From the NCBI GenBank assembly GCA_016744995.1, contig JADGDG010000001.1, forward strand, positions 660,011 to 724,010: DNA of 64,000 nt, written 5' to 3'. Shown one piece after another: positions 15,551 through 26,419 of this stretch. Numbering within the stretch: position 1 is the first letter of the stretch; each line of letters starts with the position of its first letter. This DNA is from Gammaproteobacteria bacterium (GTDB lineage Bacteria; Pseudomonadota; Gammaproteobacteria; GRL18). Under the pieces are notes generated by a model that worked only from the letters and a program-made list of their open reading frames with translations, ran no database searches and was not told the origin of the DNA. Made by a program: the position numbers and the translations under genes.

Positions 15551-15934
15551 TTAAATTTGAAAAGTGATTTAAATGTATGACAGCAATCGTCCCCAACCCG
15601 CAGTTCAGCAATTTTTTTTGGCTAACGAAGACTTTGAAAAAGCAGCCATTCCAGACCTGAAAATATGTAGATTTTAGAGATTTTCAAAATAGTCATTCCT
15701 CACAGTTATCAACCATTCTGTTGAATCCACTGAGTTAATTACCACCTACTTCTGTTGTTTTCTAGAAGAGGGTTGCTATTTTTATTGGTAATTTAGTTTA
15801 TAAATATGATAATTTGAGTAATATCTGAAACACGTAAAACAACAAAATAAGGTTTTAAATTAATGAGTATTGCATATAATGTTAAAATTAAATTAAACCG
15901 AATTGTTTAAATATCATAAATAGTGGGTAGAATA
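15551..15934. other. Leader region inside the element
   Basis: No full gene. A 34-codon frame at 15573-15677 (MYDSNRPQPAVQQFFLANED...) reads like a protein fragment but I cannot assign it. The rest is AT-rich and must contain the promoter for the lipoprotein genes. Confidence 0.45.
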
Positions 15935-16399
15935 ATGAACTTAAGAAAAATTATTTTTATTGTAATTATAACTTTCACATTAATCTCTTGTAGTGAAGAA
16001 AATAGACAAATCATAACTTCTAAGCTTGAACCAAGAAATGGACTAGCCTATGAACCAGGTCAAACTGAACCCTTTACAGGCATTTTTTTGGAAAAATGGT
16101 CAAATGGAAATAACAAACGTGAATTTCATTTTAAAAATGGAGTTCAAGATGGAAAAACAAACCGTTGGTATGAAAATGGACAAAAAAGTTCTGAAGGTAA
16201 TAGAAAAAAAGGCAAACCACATGGTCGTCAGCGTTCTTGGAATGAAATGGGGAGAAAAGAAGGTGAGTTTAATTATAAAAATGGTATAAAGCATGGTCGA
16301 CATGTAACTTGGCTTACAGATGGGAATATTATGGGTGAAAGTGTATATGAAAATGGAATAGAAATATCATCATCAAATTTTATGGATAAAATTAAATAA
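15935..16399 (+). CDS. Lipoprotein with MORN/YwqK-type repeats
   Basis: 154 residues from ATG 15935 (GTG 15923 would add four). Signal with lipobox TLISC. The mature part has four or more copies of the toxin-antitoxin-associated YwqK/MORN variant pattern, seen as WSNGNNKREFHFKNGVQDGK, WYENGQKSSEGNRKKGKPHG, WNEMGRKEGEFNYKNGIKHG and WLTDGNIMGESVYENG. Such repeats form extended beta sheets; YwqK proteins are annotated as antitoxins but many are simply surface lipoproteins. It is the first cargo gene and abuts the next lipoprotein. Confidence 0.8.
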   Translation: MNLRKIIFIVIITFTLISCSEENRQIITSKLEPRNGLAYEPGQTEPFTGIFLEKWSNGNNKREFHFKNGVQDGKTNRWYENGQKSSEGNRKKGKPHGRQRSWNEMGRKEGEFNYKNGIKHGRHVTWLTDGNIMGESVYENGIEISSSNFMDKIK

Positions 16400-16423
16400 A
16401 TGTTAAATTTTATGAGTATAGAC

Positions 16424-16735
16424 ATGAATAAATTAATTATTAGTATAGCAATCGTCTTCTACATTAGTTTTTTATTTGGTTGCTCTGAAGAGTCCTCTCC
16501 TTTAGTTTCAACTGAGATAGCATATAAAGCTTGTGAAAGGTTTATGAATAGGAATTTTAAAACAAAGACAGCCAAAAGTGTAGATAACTGGGTGAAGAAT
16601 GGAAAATTGGTAGTTAAAGTTCGACATGCTAGTGATATTAATATTGGTTCCGATGAATATAGTCTTTGTGTGTATACAAAAGAAGATGGAGTTTATTATC
16701 CAGGAGCATTTGGTTTTGATAAATGGATGAGATAA
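16424..16735 (+). CDS. Small lipoprotein of unknown function
   Basis: 103 residues from ATG 16424; an upstream ATG at 16400 directly follows the previous stop but would place extra charged residues before the signal. Lipobox FLFGC near residue 20. The mature domain (about 80 residues) contains ACERFMNRNFKTKTAKSVDN and a C-terminal YSLCVYTKEDGVYYPGAFG. No family recognised. It is probably cotranscribed with the MORN lipoprotein and could be its partner. Confidence 0.7.
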   Translation: MNKLIISIAIVFYISFLFGCSEESSPLVSTEIAYKACERFMNRNFKTKTAKSVDNWVKNGKLVVKVRHASDINIGSDEYSLCVYTKEDGVYYPGAFGFDKWMR

Positions 16736-16871
16736 ATTATCACCCACTACCTAAAAAATATAGATTAAAAAAATATTAGTTGAATTCAAAAAATACCAAT
16801 ATAATCTACTAAGACAAGTATTTATTCAATTAAAAATACTTGTGAATTTAAAGGAAAGATGAGAATTTACA

Positions 16872-17492
16872 TTGGTTAATGATATAGTTAATAATAACTC
16901 TAAGGTTATTTTTATTTTAGAGTCTCCTCACACAGAAGAGATTAAAGGTAGTTTGCCTTTACTTGGAAAGTCGGGTGAAGTTTTTAGTCAAGCATTACTG
17001 ACAGACAAACATAGACCTGCAGGTCTTCAAATAAATCAAGGAAATATCCCGTATTCTATTTTGAATACCTTTCAAAATTCCTTACAAACGAGTAATGAAC
17101 TTTCAGAAATAAATATCTTGATTGAGAAGCTTGATTTTAATAGATTACAAATTGTTAAATATAAAAAACAGGTTAACAATATAATAAAAGAAAGCGGTAT
17201 TACTTATTCTCTGGTTCACTCATATAAAGAGCGTATAAAGTCAGTACTCCTAAAGTCTGACAATGATGTAAAAATTGTTGTTTGTGGAATTATAGCCCAA
17301 GTATTTTTTGAACTTGCTTTTTGTGAGACAGAGATATGGTTCGGAAAAGTAACTCAAAGAGTGATAACAGAAAAAAAAATTAAAATTTTATATGTAGAAC
17401 ACCCATCACCAAAAAATAAGAAAACTACCCATTGGAAACCAGTAACGGGAAATAAAAAACTGAAAAGATTAAAGGATTTTGTGGGTTACTAA
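16872..17492 (+). CDS. Uracil-DNA-glycosylase-superfamily-like protein
   Basis: 206 residues from TTG 16872; no ATG fits and the ribosome site is weak. The N-terminal FILESPHTEEIKGSLPLLGK followed by SGEVF resembles UDG motif 1 (glycine/proline-rich active-site loop with an acidic residue and the L-x-G-x-x-G segment), and the C-terminal VEHPSP resembles motif 2 (H-P-S). The sequence between, VVCGIIAQVFF, fits the preceding strand. I rate it as a distant UDG relative; it might excise bases or be a nucleic-acid or nucleotide-binding protein. It is the only soluble cargo protein of the element. Confidence 0.6.
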   Translation: MVNDIVNNNSKVIFILESPHTEEIKGSLPLLGKSGEVFSQALLTDKHRPAGLQINQGNIPYSILNTFQNSLQTSNELSEINILIEKLDFNRLQIVKYKKQVNNIIKESGITYSLVHSYKERIKSVLLKSDNDVKIVVCGIIAQVFFELAFCETEIWFGKVTQRVITEKKIKILYVEHPSPKNKKTTHWKPVTGNKKLKRLKDFVGY

Positions 17493-17999
17493 TATATGGT
17501 TAATTATAAATTGTAAATTTTTAGTGTATTTAAAACATCTTATAATATTCGCTTTTGGGGCAGATCAAGCAAGGCGTTTTATATTTGTTTTTTACTCGTT
17601 TCACCAATTCAGCTTGTTCTGTAATGTAAAATATCAGTATTAAATCGGTAAGTAGTCAATTTCTAAAGAAGAGTAAATTGGCTCTTTTATGCTGAGCCCT
17701 GACATTTAAAGCCAATGATTTATTGATAATCAGTAATGTCCGCTTTATGGCAAACCAACTGAAAATAGAACTTGACCTCGACTAGCTCCTTTAGGTCCAG
17801 ACCGTGTGAAAACTCTGTAGTGAAAAAATAAATCTGCTCTCACGTGAATAGTTTTGCTCTTTCATACATGAACTATCTTAGAATTTAAGCCAGGGCTTAT
17901 TTTTTAACAACATTTAATGTATAAACAGATTTGATTTGAGTTTTCACACACCCTCGGTCATGAGCGACATAATTAGCATTCTCTAATGCCAACTGATTT
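17493..17999. other. Non-coding right-hand part of the element
   Basis: No coding frame. Contains the inverted pair GTGTGAAAACTC (17804-17815) and GAGTTTTCACAC (17938-17949), 146 bp end to end, which looks like a small relic transposon or MITE nested in the element. AATGTCCGCTTTATGGC near 17735 is another fragment of repetitive character. Confidence 0.5.
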
Positions 18000-18066
18000 A
18001 GTATGAATTTTTATTACTTGGTATGATACTTTAATACTCAGTATGACACTCTATTACTCGACTACA
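18000..18066 (-). repeat. Right end with three abutting TnsB-type sites
   Basis: Read on the minus strand: TGTAGTC, then GAGTAATAGAGTGTCATACT (18059-18040), GAGTATTAAAGTATCATACC (18039-18020) and AAGTAATAAAAATTCATACT (18019-18000). Tight head-to-tail packing is the hallmark of the Tn7 right end. Confidence 0.85.
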
Positions 18067-18091
18067 TGAATGGAAAGCTTATCAGAACCAA
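18067..18091 (-). other. attTn7 insertion segment and right target duplication
   Basis: Exactly 25 bases separate the glmS stop codon from the TGT terminus; the last five (TGAAT, 18067-18071) duplicate 15398-15402. The conserved glmS 3' end encoding NLAKSVTVE, recognised by TnsD in Tn7, is intact next to it. Confidence 0.85.
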
Positions 18092-19918
18092 CTACTCCAC
18101 TGTCACAGACTTCGCCAGATTACGTGGCTGGTCAACATCTGTTCCCTTTATAATAGCAACATGATAGGAAAGTAGCTGGAGCGGTATGGTGAATACCATT
18201 GGTGCAATAAGTGAGTCTATTTCTCCAACTTTGATTACTTTAATTGACTCTTCTTCTTCAAGATCGGCATGGGTATCTGCAAAGACATAGAGCTTACCTC
18301 CCCGGGTTTTAACTTCCTGCAGGTTTGATTTAAGTTTGCCGATTAAATCATTATTGGGGGCTACGGCGACCACGGGCATATCGGCATCAACTAATGCCAG
18401 AGGGCCATGTTTTAATTCACCGGCAGGATAGGCTTCTGCATGAATATAGGAGATCTCTTTTAATTTTAATGCGCCTTCCATTGCTATGGGATATTGAGTG
18501 GCTCTGCCCAGAAACAAGGTATGATGCTTATCAGAAAAATCTTTTGCCAGCTCTTCAATTTCTGCATCCAGACTGAGGGCGCTTTCAATTTGTCCGGGTA
18601 ATTTTCGTAATGCTGCAACAGCTTCATTTTCCAGTTTAGTATTGCCCTTTTCCTTTGCAACACAGACGACCAGCATCAATAGCACAGTAAGCTGTGTGGT
18701 AAAGGCTTTGGTTGATGCGACACCAATTTCTGGACCTGCGTGGGTCATAAAAGCAAGACTTGACTCTCTTACTAAAGAGCTTTCAGGCACATTACAGATC
18801 ACCAGAGAATGCATTACTCCCTGTTTCTTTGCTTCACGTAAAGCAGCCAGTGTATCAGCTGTTTCTCCGGATTGTGAAATAGTCACTATAAGCGTTTTAT
18901 CACTATAAACCGCTTTTCTATATCTGAATTCACTAGCCACTTCAATCATGCAGGGAATTTTAACAATACCTTCAAACCAGTATTTTGCAACCAGTCCTGC
19001 GTGGTAACTGGTTCCACAGGCAATAATATAGACTGAGTCTATTTCCTTAAAAATCTTCTCCGCTTCAAAACCGAAGGCATTGGTATAAATTCGTTCATTA
19101 TCGATACGCCCTTCCAGAGTGTCTGCAACTGCTTTCGGCTGTTCATAAATTTCTTTGAGCATATAGTGGCGATATTCACCACGCTCCACTGCATCAGCAC
19201 TAATTTCACTTTTGCGCGTTGGTCGTTCTATTTGTTTGCCATTCAGATCATAAATGACAACCGAATCACGGGTGATATCTGCCACATCACCTTCTTCAAG
19301 AAAGATAAATTGCTGGGTAACCGGTAATAGTGCAGAAACATCGGACGCAATAAAATTTTCACCAATGCCCAGACCAATGACCAACGGGCTGCCGCTTCTG
19401 GCGGCAATGATTCTTTCCTCGGTGTTATCAATAACACCCAGAGCATAAGCGCCTTCCAAAATTTTTATAGTATCCAGAACAGCCTGAAGTAGATCCTTAC
19501 CCTGTTTTTTGTTTTTTCCGATAAGGTGCACAATACTTTCACTATCTGTTTGTGAACAGAATTTAACACCCTCGCTTTCCAGTTCTGATTTTATGGTTTC
19601 ATAATTTTCAATAATACCATTATGAACCAGTGCAACATTGCCTTCACACATGTGTGGATGGGCATTGTGTTTTGCAGGTTTTCCATGGGTTGCCCAGCGT
19701 GTATGAGCCACACCAATACCACCTTTGAGAGGGATTTTTTCCAGTTCATTGGCAAGTTCATTTACCTTACCCATGGCCCTCTGACGATTAATAATTTTAT
19801 CGTGATCCTGTATTGCCAGTCCTGCAGAATCATAACCACGATATTCCAGACGTCTTAAACCTTCGATTAAAATGGCTTCAACATTACGTTCAGCAACAGC
19901 CCCTACAATGCCACACAT
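18092..19918 (-). CDS. glmS: Glutamine-fructose-6-phosphate aminotransferase
   Basis: 608 residues. It converts fructose-6-phosphate and glutamine to glucosamine-6-phosphate, the first step towards UDP-GlcNAc. The N-terminal nucleophile Cys2 ([12 protein letters not shown]) starts the glutaminase domain, TRWATHGKP is its loop, and two SIS sugar-isomerase domains follow ([26 protein letters not shown]). The C-terminus [13 protein letters not shown] is the standard end used as attTn7. Ribosome site AAGGAAAGAGT. It lies nine bases after glmU and is in the same operon. No glmS ribozyme is expected or seen. Confidence 0.98.
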   Translation of the reverse strand: MCGIVGAVAERNVEAILIEGLRRLEYRGYDSAGLAIQDHDKIINRQRAMGKVNELANELEKIPLKGGIGVAHTRWATHGKPAKHNAHPHMCEGNVALVHNGIIENYETIKSELESEGVKFCSQTDSESIVHLIGKNKKQGKDLLQAVLDTIKILEGAYALGVIDNTEERIIAARSGSPLVIGLGIGENFIASDVSALLPVTQQFIFLEEGDVADITRDSVVIYDLNGKQIERPTRKSEISADAVERGEYRHYMLKEIYEQPKAVADTLEGRIDNERIYTNAFGFEAEKIFKEIDSVYIIACGTSYHAGLVAKYWFEGIVKIPCMIEVASEFRYRKAVYSDKTLIVTISQSGETADTLAALREAKKQGVMHSLVICNVPESSLVRESSLAFMTHAGPEIGVASTKAFTTQLTVLLMLVVCVAKEKGNTKLENEAVAALRKLPGQIESALSLDAEIEELAKDFSDKHHTLFLGRATQYPIAMEGALKLKEISYIHAEAYPAGELKHGPLALVDADMPVVAVAPNNDLIGKLKSNLQEVKTRGGKLYVFADTHADLEEEESIKVIKVGEIDSLIAPMVFTIPLQLLSYHVAIIKGTDVDQPRNLAKSVTVE

Positions 19919-19927
19919 ACTCTTTCC

Positions 19928-21334
19928 TTATGCCTTATTTTTTTTTGGTCGTTTCCAGCCGTTTATTACTTTTTGCGGTGCTCTGCTAAAGGTAAGCTTA
20001 TCTTCTTCTGCATTTCTATTCAGAGTTGAACCCGCACCGATGGTTGCACCATTACCAATTTCTATCGGTGCCACTAACGCTGTATTGGAACCAATAAAAG
20101 CATTATCACCAATCTTTGTAATATGTTTATGAGCACCATCATAATTACAGGTAATTGTACCGGCACCAATATTTACATTTTCACCCATTTCTGTATCACC
20201 AATATAACTCAGATGATTCACTTTGGAACCCTTTGCAATATGTGATTTTTTAATTTCAACAAAATTACCGACTTTGGCATTTTCATCCAGTTGAGTTTCA
20301 GGTCTCAGACGTGCAAATGGGCCAATAAAACAGCCATCAGCTACCGTTGATTGCTCTAATATACAATTTTCCAGGATTTCTACATTATCTCCGACAGTAA
20401 CATTTTTCAGGACTGTATTAGCGCCTATGGTTACATTATTTCCTATTTTACAGTGCCCTTCAATTATGACATTGATGTCAATAACAACATCCTGACCTAT
20501 CTCCAGTTCACCTCGGAGATCAAATCGATGTGGATCTCTCAGAGTCATGCCTTTAGTCATTAATTTAACTGCCTGACGTTTTTGATATTCCCGCTCAAGC
20601 TCTGCCAACTGGATTTTATTATTGATACCTTCTATTTCTTTATTGTCCGGGACAATATAACTTTTAACAGTCTCACCCTCTTTGACGGCTAATTCAATCA
20701 AATCAGTCAGATAATATTCAGCCTGTGCATTATCATTACCAATTTTAGATAACCAGTGTTTCAGCTTGTCACCATTCACCACCATAACGCCACTATTAAT
20801 TTCTTTGATCTGTTTTATTAAACCACTGGCATCTTTCTCTTCAACAATGCGTTCAATAGGCCAGTCAAGTTGAGATTCAGCTGTCGCATCATTTTCAGAA
20901 TTTCTTACAATCCGACCATATCCTGCTGGATCATCTAAGTTTGCTGTTAACAAAGCGATACTTTGCCTGCCTTTAGCCTGCATTAGTTCTTCTAATGTTT
21001 CTTTTCTGAGTAAGGGTACATCACCATATAAAATGAGCACATCAGCCGAATCGTTAATATTATCTACTGCCTGCTGTACTGCATGGCCTGTGCCTAATTG
21101 TTCTCTCTGTTCACACCAGGTGAGTGCTTCATCACTGAGAGTCTTTTTAACTTCTTCACCGCCATGACCATAAACCAGTGCGATCGATTCTGCATTGAGT
21201 GCTTTAGCACAGTCTACAACATGTTGAACTAATGGTTTGCCAGCTAATTCATGCAGTACTTTGGGTTTGCTTGAATACATTCTTGTGCCTTTTCCTGCGG
21301 CTAATATAATTACTTGAAGCTGTGTTTCAGACAT
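19928..21334 (-). CDS. glmU: Bifunctional GlcNAc-1-P uridyltransferase / GlcN-1-P acetyltransferase
   Basis: 468 residues from ATG 21334 (MSETQLQ); an upstream TTG frame extension is not used. It makes UDP-GlcNAc for peptidoglycan and LPS. The N-terminal uridyltransferase has AAGKGTRMYSSKPKVLHEL and YGDVPLL; the C-terminal left-handed beta helix has hexapeptide repeats (IGNNVTIGANTVLKNVTVGD) and the acetyltransferase signature NHLSYIGDTEMGENVNIGAG. It lies upstream of glmS in a two-gene operon. Confidence 0.97.
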   Translation of the reverse strand: MSETQLQVIILAAGKGTRMYSSKPKVLHELAGKPLVQHVVDCAKALNAESIALVYGHGGEEVKKTLSDEALTWCEQREQLGTGHAVQQAVDNINDSADVLILYGDVPLLRKETLEELMQAKGRQSIALLTANLDDPAGYGRIVRNSENDATAESQLDWPIERIVEEKDASGLIKQIKEINSGVMVVNGDKLKHWLSKIGNDNAQAEYYLTDLIELAVKEGETVKSYIVPDNKEIEGINNKIQLAELEREYQKRQAVKLMTKGMTLRDPHRFDLRGELEIGQDVVIDINVIIEGHCKIGNNVTIGANTVLKNVTVGDNVEILENCILEQSTVADGCFIGPFARLRPETQLDENAKVGNFVEIKKSHIAKGSKVNHLSYIGDTEMGENVNIGAGTITCNYDGAHKHITKIGDNAFIGSNTALVAPIEIGNGATIGAGSTLNRNAEEDKLTFSRAPQKVINGWKRPKKNKA

Positions 21335-21669
21335 TTTGTTTCCATTAATTATTTGTAACAATTATTATAAATCAGTCTATTCTCTAAGAGATTTGAGACG
21401 CTCTATTATTCTATTTTTTTTAAGATTTTAATAGCAGCATTTTCTTACTTTCTTTTATCAATCTATTTTGATAATTTTTACTGAACAAGTTTCCTATTTG
21501 ATGTTTTCAATGACCTTATTTTCTTGAACTGGTTCTCATTTATAAAAACAACTAGGGTAAACCCTTATTTGTAGGATATTTCCCCTTGATCTTTCAACAA
21601 ATCATCTATATCATTAATTCATAATATAATAAATTAGGATAGATTATATAAATAATTTTATAAAACATT
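21335..21669. promoter_or_regulatory. Divergent promoter region between glmU and a small secreted protein
   Basis: 335 AT-rich bases between two divergent genes, so it should hold promoters for both. A near-palindrome AGGGTAAACCCT (21553-21564) is an operator candidate. I cannot pick out reliable -35/-10 pairs. Confidence 0.45.
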
Positions 21670-21909
21670 ATGTATATTAAGAGTATATTTCTTATTTCAT
21701 CATTTGTAATCAATTTGGGCTCTGTAAGTACACTGAGTTCCGATGAAATTACAGTTGACCAGCAAAGACCAGCATCAGAGCAATTGAACGATTATTATAA
21801 AGAGTTCAACGCGCCTGTTGTTACCGATGAAAAATGTAATTGTGATTCTGATATACAAAAAAAATCAAATTCACTGACTAATTATTATTCTGAATTCTTA
21901 AGTAAGTAA
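21670..21909 (+). CDS. Small secreted protein with duplicated motif
   Basis: 79 residues with a signal peptide (about 1-23). The mature part contains a repeated motif, LNDYYKEF and LTNYYSEF, flanking a CNCDSD segment; both repeats end near a terminal lysine/proline. This looks like a real coding gene, even though no clear ribosome site precedes ATG 21670. It is on the plus strand, opposite to its neighbours, and ends before a strong terminator. Function unknown; a CNC metal or disulfide site in a small periplasmic protein is possible. Confidence 0.6.
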   Translation: MYIKSIFLISSFVINLGSVSTLSSDEITVDQQRPASEQLNDYYKEFNAPVVTDEKCNCDSDIQKKSNSLTNYYSEFLSK

Positions 21910-21943
21910 CATTTAATTCATTAAAGCCGGGTAAATCCTAAAC

Positions 21944-21977
21944 AAAAAAAAGGTCGTATAAATACGACCTTTTTTTG
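21944..21977. terminator. Bidirectional intrinsic terminator
   Basis: AGGTCGTA (21951-21958) and TACGACCT (21963-21970) form an eight-bp stem with a four-base loop, flanked by an A-run on the left and a T-run on the right. It can end both the plus-strand small gene and the minus-strand ATP synthase operon. Confidence 0.9.
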
Positions 21978-22003
21978 CTGAGAATTATTCAAGTCTATTG
22001 CTA

Positions 22004-22432
22004 TTAATGACCGCTTTTCTTCTTACGCAATTTCTCTATCAGTTTTAACTGAGCTACCGCTTCCGCCAATTGAGCTTCTGCTTTAGCAAAATTAATCTCA
22101 GATTCCTGATCTTTTAACGCTTCTTCTGCACGTTGTTTTGCTGCCTGAGCTGCATGCTCATCCAGATCAGATGCTCTTAAAGCAGTATCTGAAAGAATGG
22201 TAACAACATGGGGTTGCACTTCTAATAAACCGCCGGAAATATAGATGGATTCTTGTTTACCACCTTGTTCTGTAATGATCACTTCACCCGCTTTCAAGGT
22301 AGAAAGTAATTGCGAGTGCTGAGGTAAAATACCTAAATCACCCATTTCTCCCGGGCAAATTACCATCTCGGCTAAATTAGAGAAAATCTCTTTTTCAGCA
22401 CTGACGATATTTAGCTTCATGGTCATTGCCAT
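22004..22432 (-). CDS. atpC: ATP synthase epsilon subunit
   Basis: 142 residues, usual length. The beta-sandwich starts with KLNIVSAEKEIFS and contains GDLGILPQHSQLLSTLKAGE; two C-terminal helices rich in alanine and glutamate (AAQAAKQRAEEAL) form the regulatory hairpin that can block rotation. It is the last gene of the operon and is followed by the terminator at 21944-21977. Ribosome site TAGGAGATCC precedes ATG 22432; an ATG four codons downstream is also possible. Confidence 0.96.
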   Translation of the reverse strand: MAMTMKLNIVSAEKEIFSNLAEMVICPGEMGDLGILPQHSQLLSTLKAGEVIITEQGGKQESIYISGGLLEVQPHVVTILSDTALRASDLDEHAAQAAKQRAEEALKDQESEINFAKAEAQLAEAVAQLKLIEKLRKKKSGH

Positions 22433-22454
22433 GATGGATCTCCTATTTTAGAAC

Positions 22455-23867
<1,413 letters not shown>

Positions 23868-23898
23868 TCAGCGTCAATGCTTATATATCATTTTGTGT

Positions 23899-24816
23899 TT
23901 ATACCGCTGCGGCACCTGCAACAATTTCTGAAAGCTCTTGTGTAATCGCTGCTTGTCTGGCTTTGTTGTAAACCAGCTGCAGGTCGTCAATCATGTCACC
24001 GGCATTATCGGTTGCACTCTTCATTGCAATCATTCTTGCCGCCATTTCACAAGCCATGTTCTCAACTACACCCTGATAAACGAGCGATTCAATATAACGC
24101 ATTAACAAAGCATCAATCACATGTTCAGCATCAGGTTCATAGAGATAATCCCAATGATGTTTGATTTTTGAGCCATCATCATCAGCAGAAACCTCATGGT
24201 ATCGAGCCTTGCTCTTAGCATTAGCTTCTGCCTGACTGTCACCAATAGGCAGCATTTGCGCAACAATAGGCTGCTGGGTCATGGTATTAACAAACTTGTT
24301 AAATATCACAAATAATCGATCGATTTTACCTTCATTGAAGGAATCCAGCATCACTTTGACTGTACCAATCAGATTTTCCATTGTCGGTGCATCACCTAAT
24401 TGCTCAATGTGTGAAACTACATTGCCGCCAATACGCTTAAAAAAAGCCCCTGCTTTTGAGCCTATGACACAAACATCAATTTCAACATCCTGTTCATGCC
24501 AGGCTTTCATACTGGACACCGTTTCTTTAAACAAGTTGGTGTTCAGGCCGCCACATAAGCCACGATCAGAAGATATTACAATATAACCAACACGTTTTAC
24601 TTCACGATCAATGAGATAGGGGTGCTTATACTCAGTATGCGCATGGGCAAGATGACGAACAACATCAATCATCTTTTCTGCATAAGGACGGGACGCTGTC
24701 ATACGATCCTGTGCTTTGCGCATTTTACTGGCAGCAACCATTTCCATTGCACTGGTGATTTTCTGCGTATTTTTAATACTGCTGATCTGACTGCGAATCT
24801 CTTTTCCGCTTGCCAT
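23899..24816 (-). CDS. atpG: ATP synthase gamma subunit (slightly long)
   Basis: 305 residues, about 18 longer than the Escherichia coli protein. N-terminal helix [20 protein letters not shown] and C-terminal [20 protein letters not shown] form the coiled-coil rotor shaft. The extra residues are an alanine/lysine-rich insertion ([20 protein letters not shown]) before the conserved DYLYEPD, in the globular part. Fifteen bases separate it from the atpA stop. Confidence 0.97.
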   Translation of the reverse strand: MASGKEIRSQISSIKNTQKITSAMEMVAASKMRKAQDRMTASRPYAEKMIDVVRHLAHAHTEYKHPYLIDREVKRVGYIVISSDRGLCGGLNTNLFKETVSSMKAWHEQDVEIDVCVIGSKAGAFFKRIGGNVVSHIEQLGDAPTMENLIGTVKVMLDSFNEGKIDRLFVIFNKFVNTMTQQPIVAQMLPIGDSQAEANAKSKARYHEVSADDDGSKIKHHWDYLYEPDAEHVIDALLMRYIESLVYQGVVENMACEMAARMIAMKSATDNAGDMIDDLQLVYNKARQAAITQELSEIVAGAAAV

Positions 24817-24831
24817 ACTCAGAGCCTCCTG

Positions 24832-26373
24832 TTACCAGCTACTATTTGACTTGAAGTTTTTGATTGCTTCATGCATTTTATTACCGATGTCATCATTGTA
24901 GTCACCAGTCTCATTAACCTGCTGCATAAATTCAGCTTCGTTAGATTTCATGTAATCCTGCAAGGCATTTTCAAAATCAACAACTTTAGATACATTGATA
25001 TCATCCAGATAACCTTTGTTTGCCGCAAACAGAGAAATAGCCATTTGAGCAACGCTATAAGGTGAATATTGTGTCTGCTTCATTAATTCAGTCACACGCT
25101 GACCACGTTCAATCTGGTTACGTGTAGTCTCATCCAAATCAGATGCAAACTGAGCAAATGCAGCTAATTCACGATATTGAGCTAAATCCAGACGAATACC
25201 ACCACCTAACTTTTTGATGATTTTGGTCTGTGCTGCACCACCGACTCGTGATACCGACAGACCAGCATTAATTGCTGGACGGATACCTGAGTTAAATAAG
25301 TCTGTTTCAAGGAAGATCTGACCATCTGTAATTGAGATAACATTGGTTGGTACGAAAGCTGATACGTCACCTGCTTGTGTCTCAATAATAGGTAAAGCAG
25401 TTAATGAGCCTGTTTTACCTGTTACTTTTCCGCCGGTTGCTTTTTCAACAAAGTCAGCATTGACACGAGAAGAGCGTTCAAGTAAACGTGAGTGTAAATA
25501 AAACACATCACCTGGATAGGCTTCACGACCTGGTGGACGGCGTAACAGCAAAGAAACCTGGCGATAGGCCCATGCCTGTTTTGTTAAATCATCATATACA
25601 ATTAGTGCATCTTCACCACGGTCACGAAAGACTTCACCCATGGCGCAGCCAGAGTATGGTGCGATATATTGCATGGCCGCTGCATCAGAAGCTGTGGCAG
25701 CTACAACAATGGTATTTTCCATGGCACCAAATTCTTCCAGCTTACGCACTACGGCTGCAATACTGGACGCTTTCTGCCCAACAGCAACATAGATACACTT
25801 AATACCAGAATCTTTCTGATTAATAATGGCATCAATAGCCACTGCTGTTTTACCAGTTTGACGATCACCAATAATTAACTCACGCTGACCTCGGCCAACT
25901 GGTACCATGGCATCCACTGATTTCAGACCTGTCTGTACCGGCTGATCTACTGATTGACGGGCAATAACACCCGGTGCAATCTTTTCAATAGGCGATGTTT
26001 CTGTAGTCTCAATCGGACCTTTGCCATCAATTGGATTACCTAAAGAATCAACCACACGTCCTAATAAGGCATCACCGACTGGAACTTCTAAAATTCGTCC
26101 AGTACACTTAACTTTGTCGCCTTCGGTAATGTGTTTGTAATCACCCAGCACCACGGCGCCGACTGAATCACGCTCCAGATTGAGCGCCATACCAAAAGTA
26201 TTTCCTGGAAATTCAATCATTTCCCCGGACATAACATCACTTAAACCGTGAATCAATGCAATACCGTCTCTCAGACTGACCACAGTCCCTTCGGTAGTTG
26301 CTTCGGTTTTAGCATCAAAACTTTCAATTCGACTCTTTATTAAGTCGCTGATTTCTGATGGATTTAACTGCAT
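24832..26373 (-). CDS. atpA: ATP synthase alpha subunit
   Basis: 513 residues, standard length. Non-catalytic nucleotide-binding F1 subunit with Walker [16 protein letters not shown], the arginine-finger region ([12 protein letters not shown] appears here as [17 protein letters not shown]) and [20 protein letters not shown]. Part of the nine-gene operon; ribosome site overlaps the downstream end of the atpH intergenic gap. Confidence 0.98.
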   Translation of the reverse strand: MQLNPSEISDLIKSRIESFDAKTEATTEGTVVSLRDGIALIHGLSDVMSGEMIEFPGNTFGMALNLERDSVGAVVLGDYKHITEGDKVKCTGRILEVPVGDALLGRVVDSLGNPIDGKGPIETTETSPIEKIAPGVIARQSVDQPVQTGLKSVDAMVPVGRGQRELIIGDRQTGKTAVAIDAIINQKDSGIKCIYVAVGQKASSIAAVVRKLEEFGAMENTIVVAATASDAAAMQYIAPYSGCAMGEVFRDRGEDALIVYDDLTKQAWAYRQVSLLLRRPPGREAYPGDVFYLHSRLLERSSRVNADFVEKATGGKVTGKTGSLTALPIIETQAGDVSAFVPTNVISITDGQIFLETDLFNSGIRPAINAGLSVSRVGGAAQTKIIKKLGGGIRLDLAQYRELAAFAQFASDLDETTRNQIERGQRVTELMKQTQYSPYSVAQMAISLFAANKGYLDDINVSKVVDFENALQDYMKSNEAEFMQQVNETGDYNDDIGNKMHEAIKNFKSNSSW

Positions 26374-26419
26374 TTTTTAATCCTCTGTGATCCGAATCAC
26401 TTAGACTTCTTTGTTATCG

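Larger units (their letters stand above)
15403..18066. mobile_element. Compact Tn7-like element without transposition genes, inserted at attTn7
   Basis: 2,664 bp. It begins TGTGGGTGAGTAATAGAG and ends with the inverted TGTAGTCGAGTAATAGAG; the 30-bp terminal repeats differ at three positions. Left end: three spaced TnsB-type sites (15410-15431, 15478-15498, 15531-15550). Right end: three abutting 20-bp sites (18059-18000). This asymmetry is that of Tn7. The 5-bp duplication TGAAT flanks it, and the right end is 25 bp from the glmS stop. Inside are two lipoprotein genes and a uracil-glycosylase-like gene, with no tnsA, tnsB, tnsC, tnsD/tniQ or tnsE. It therefore appears to be non-autonomous, mobilised in trans by a Tn7-like transposase. 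Confidence 0.88.

Noticed and set aside
15573..15677. 34-codon frame as a TnsA or other transposase remnant
   Set aside because: No similarity to Tns proteins that I can see and it reads inward from the left end, while tns genes start at the right end.
18394..21334. Long plus-strand frames opposite glmS, glmU and atp genes
   Set aside because: They are antisense shadows of conserved genes, with no ribosome sites or recognisable products.
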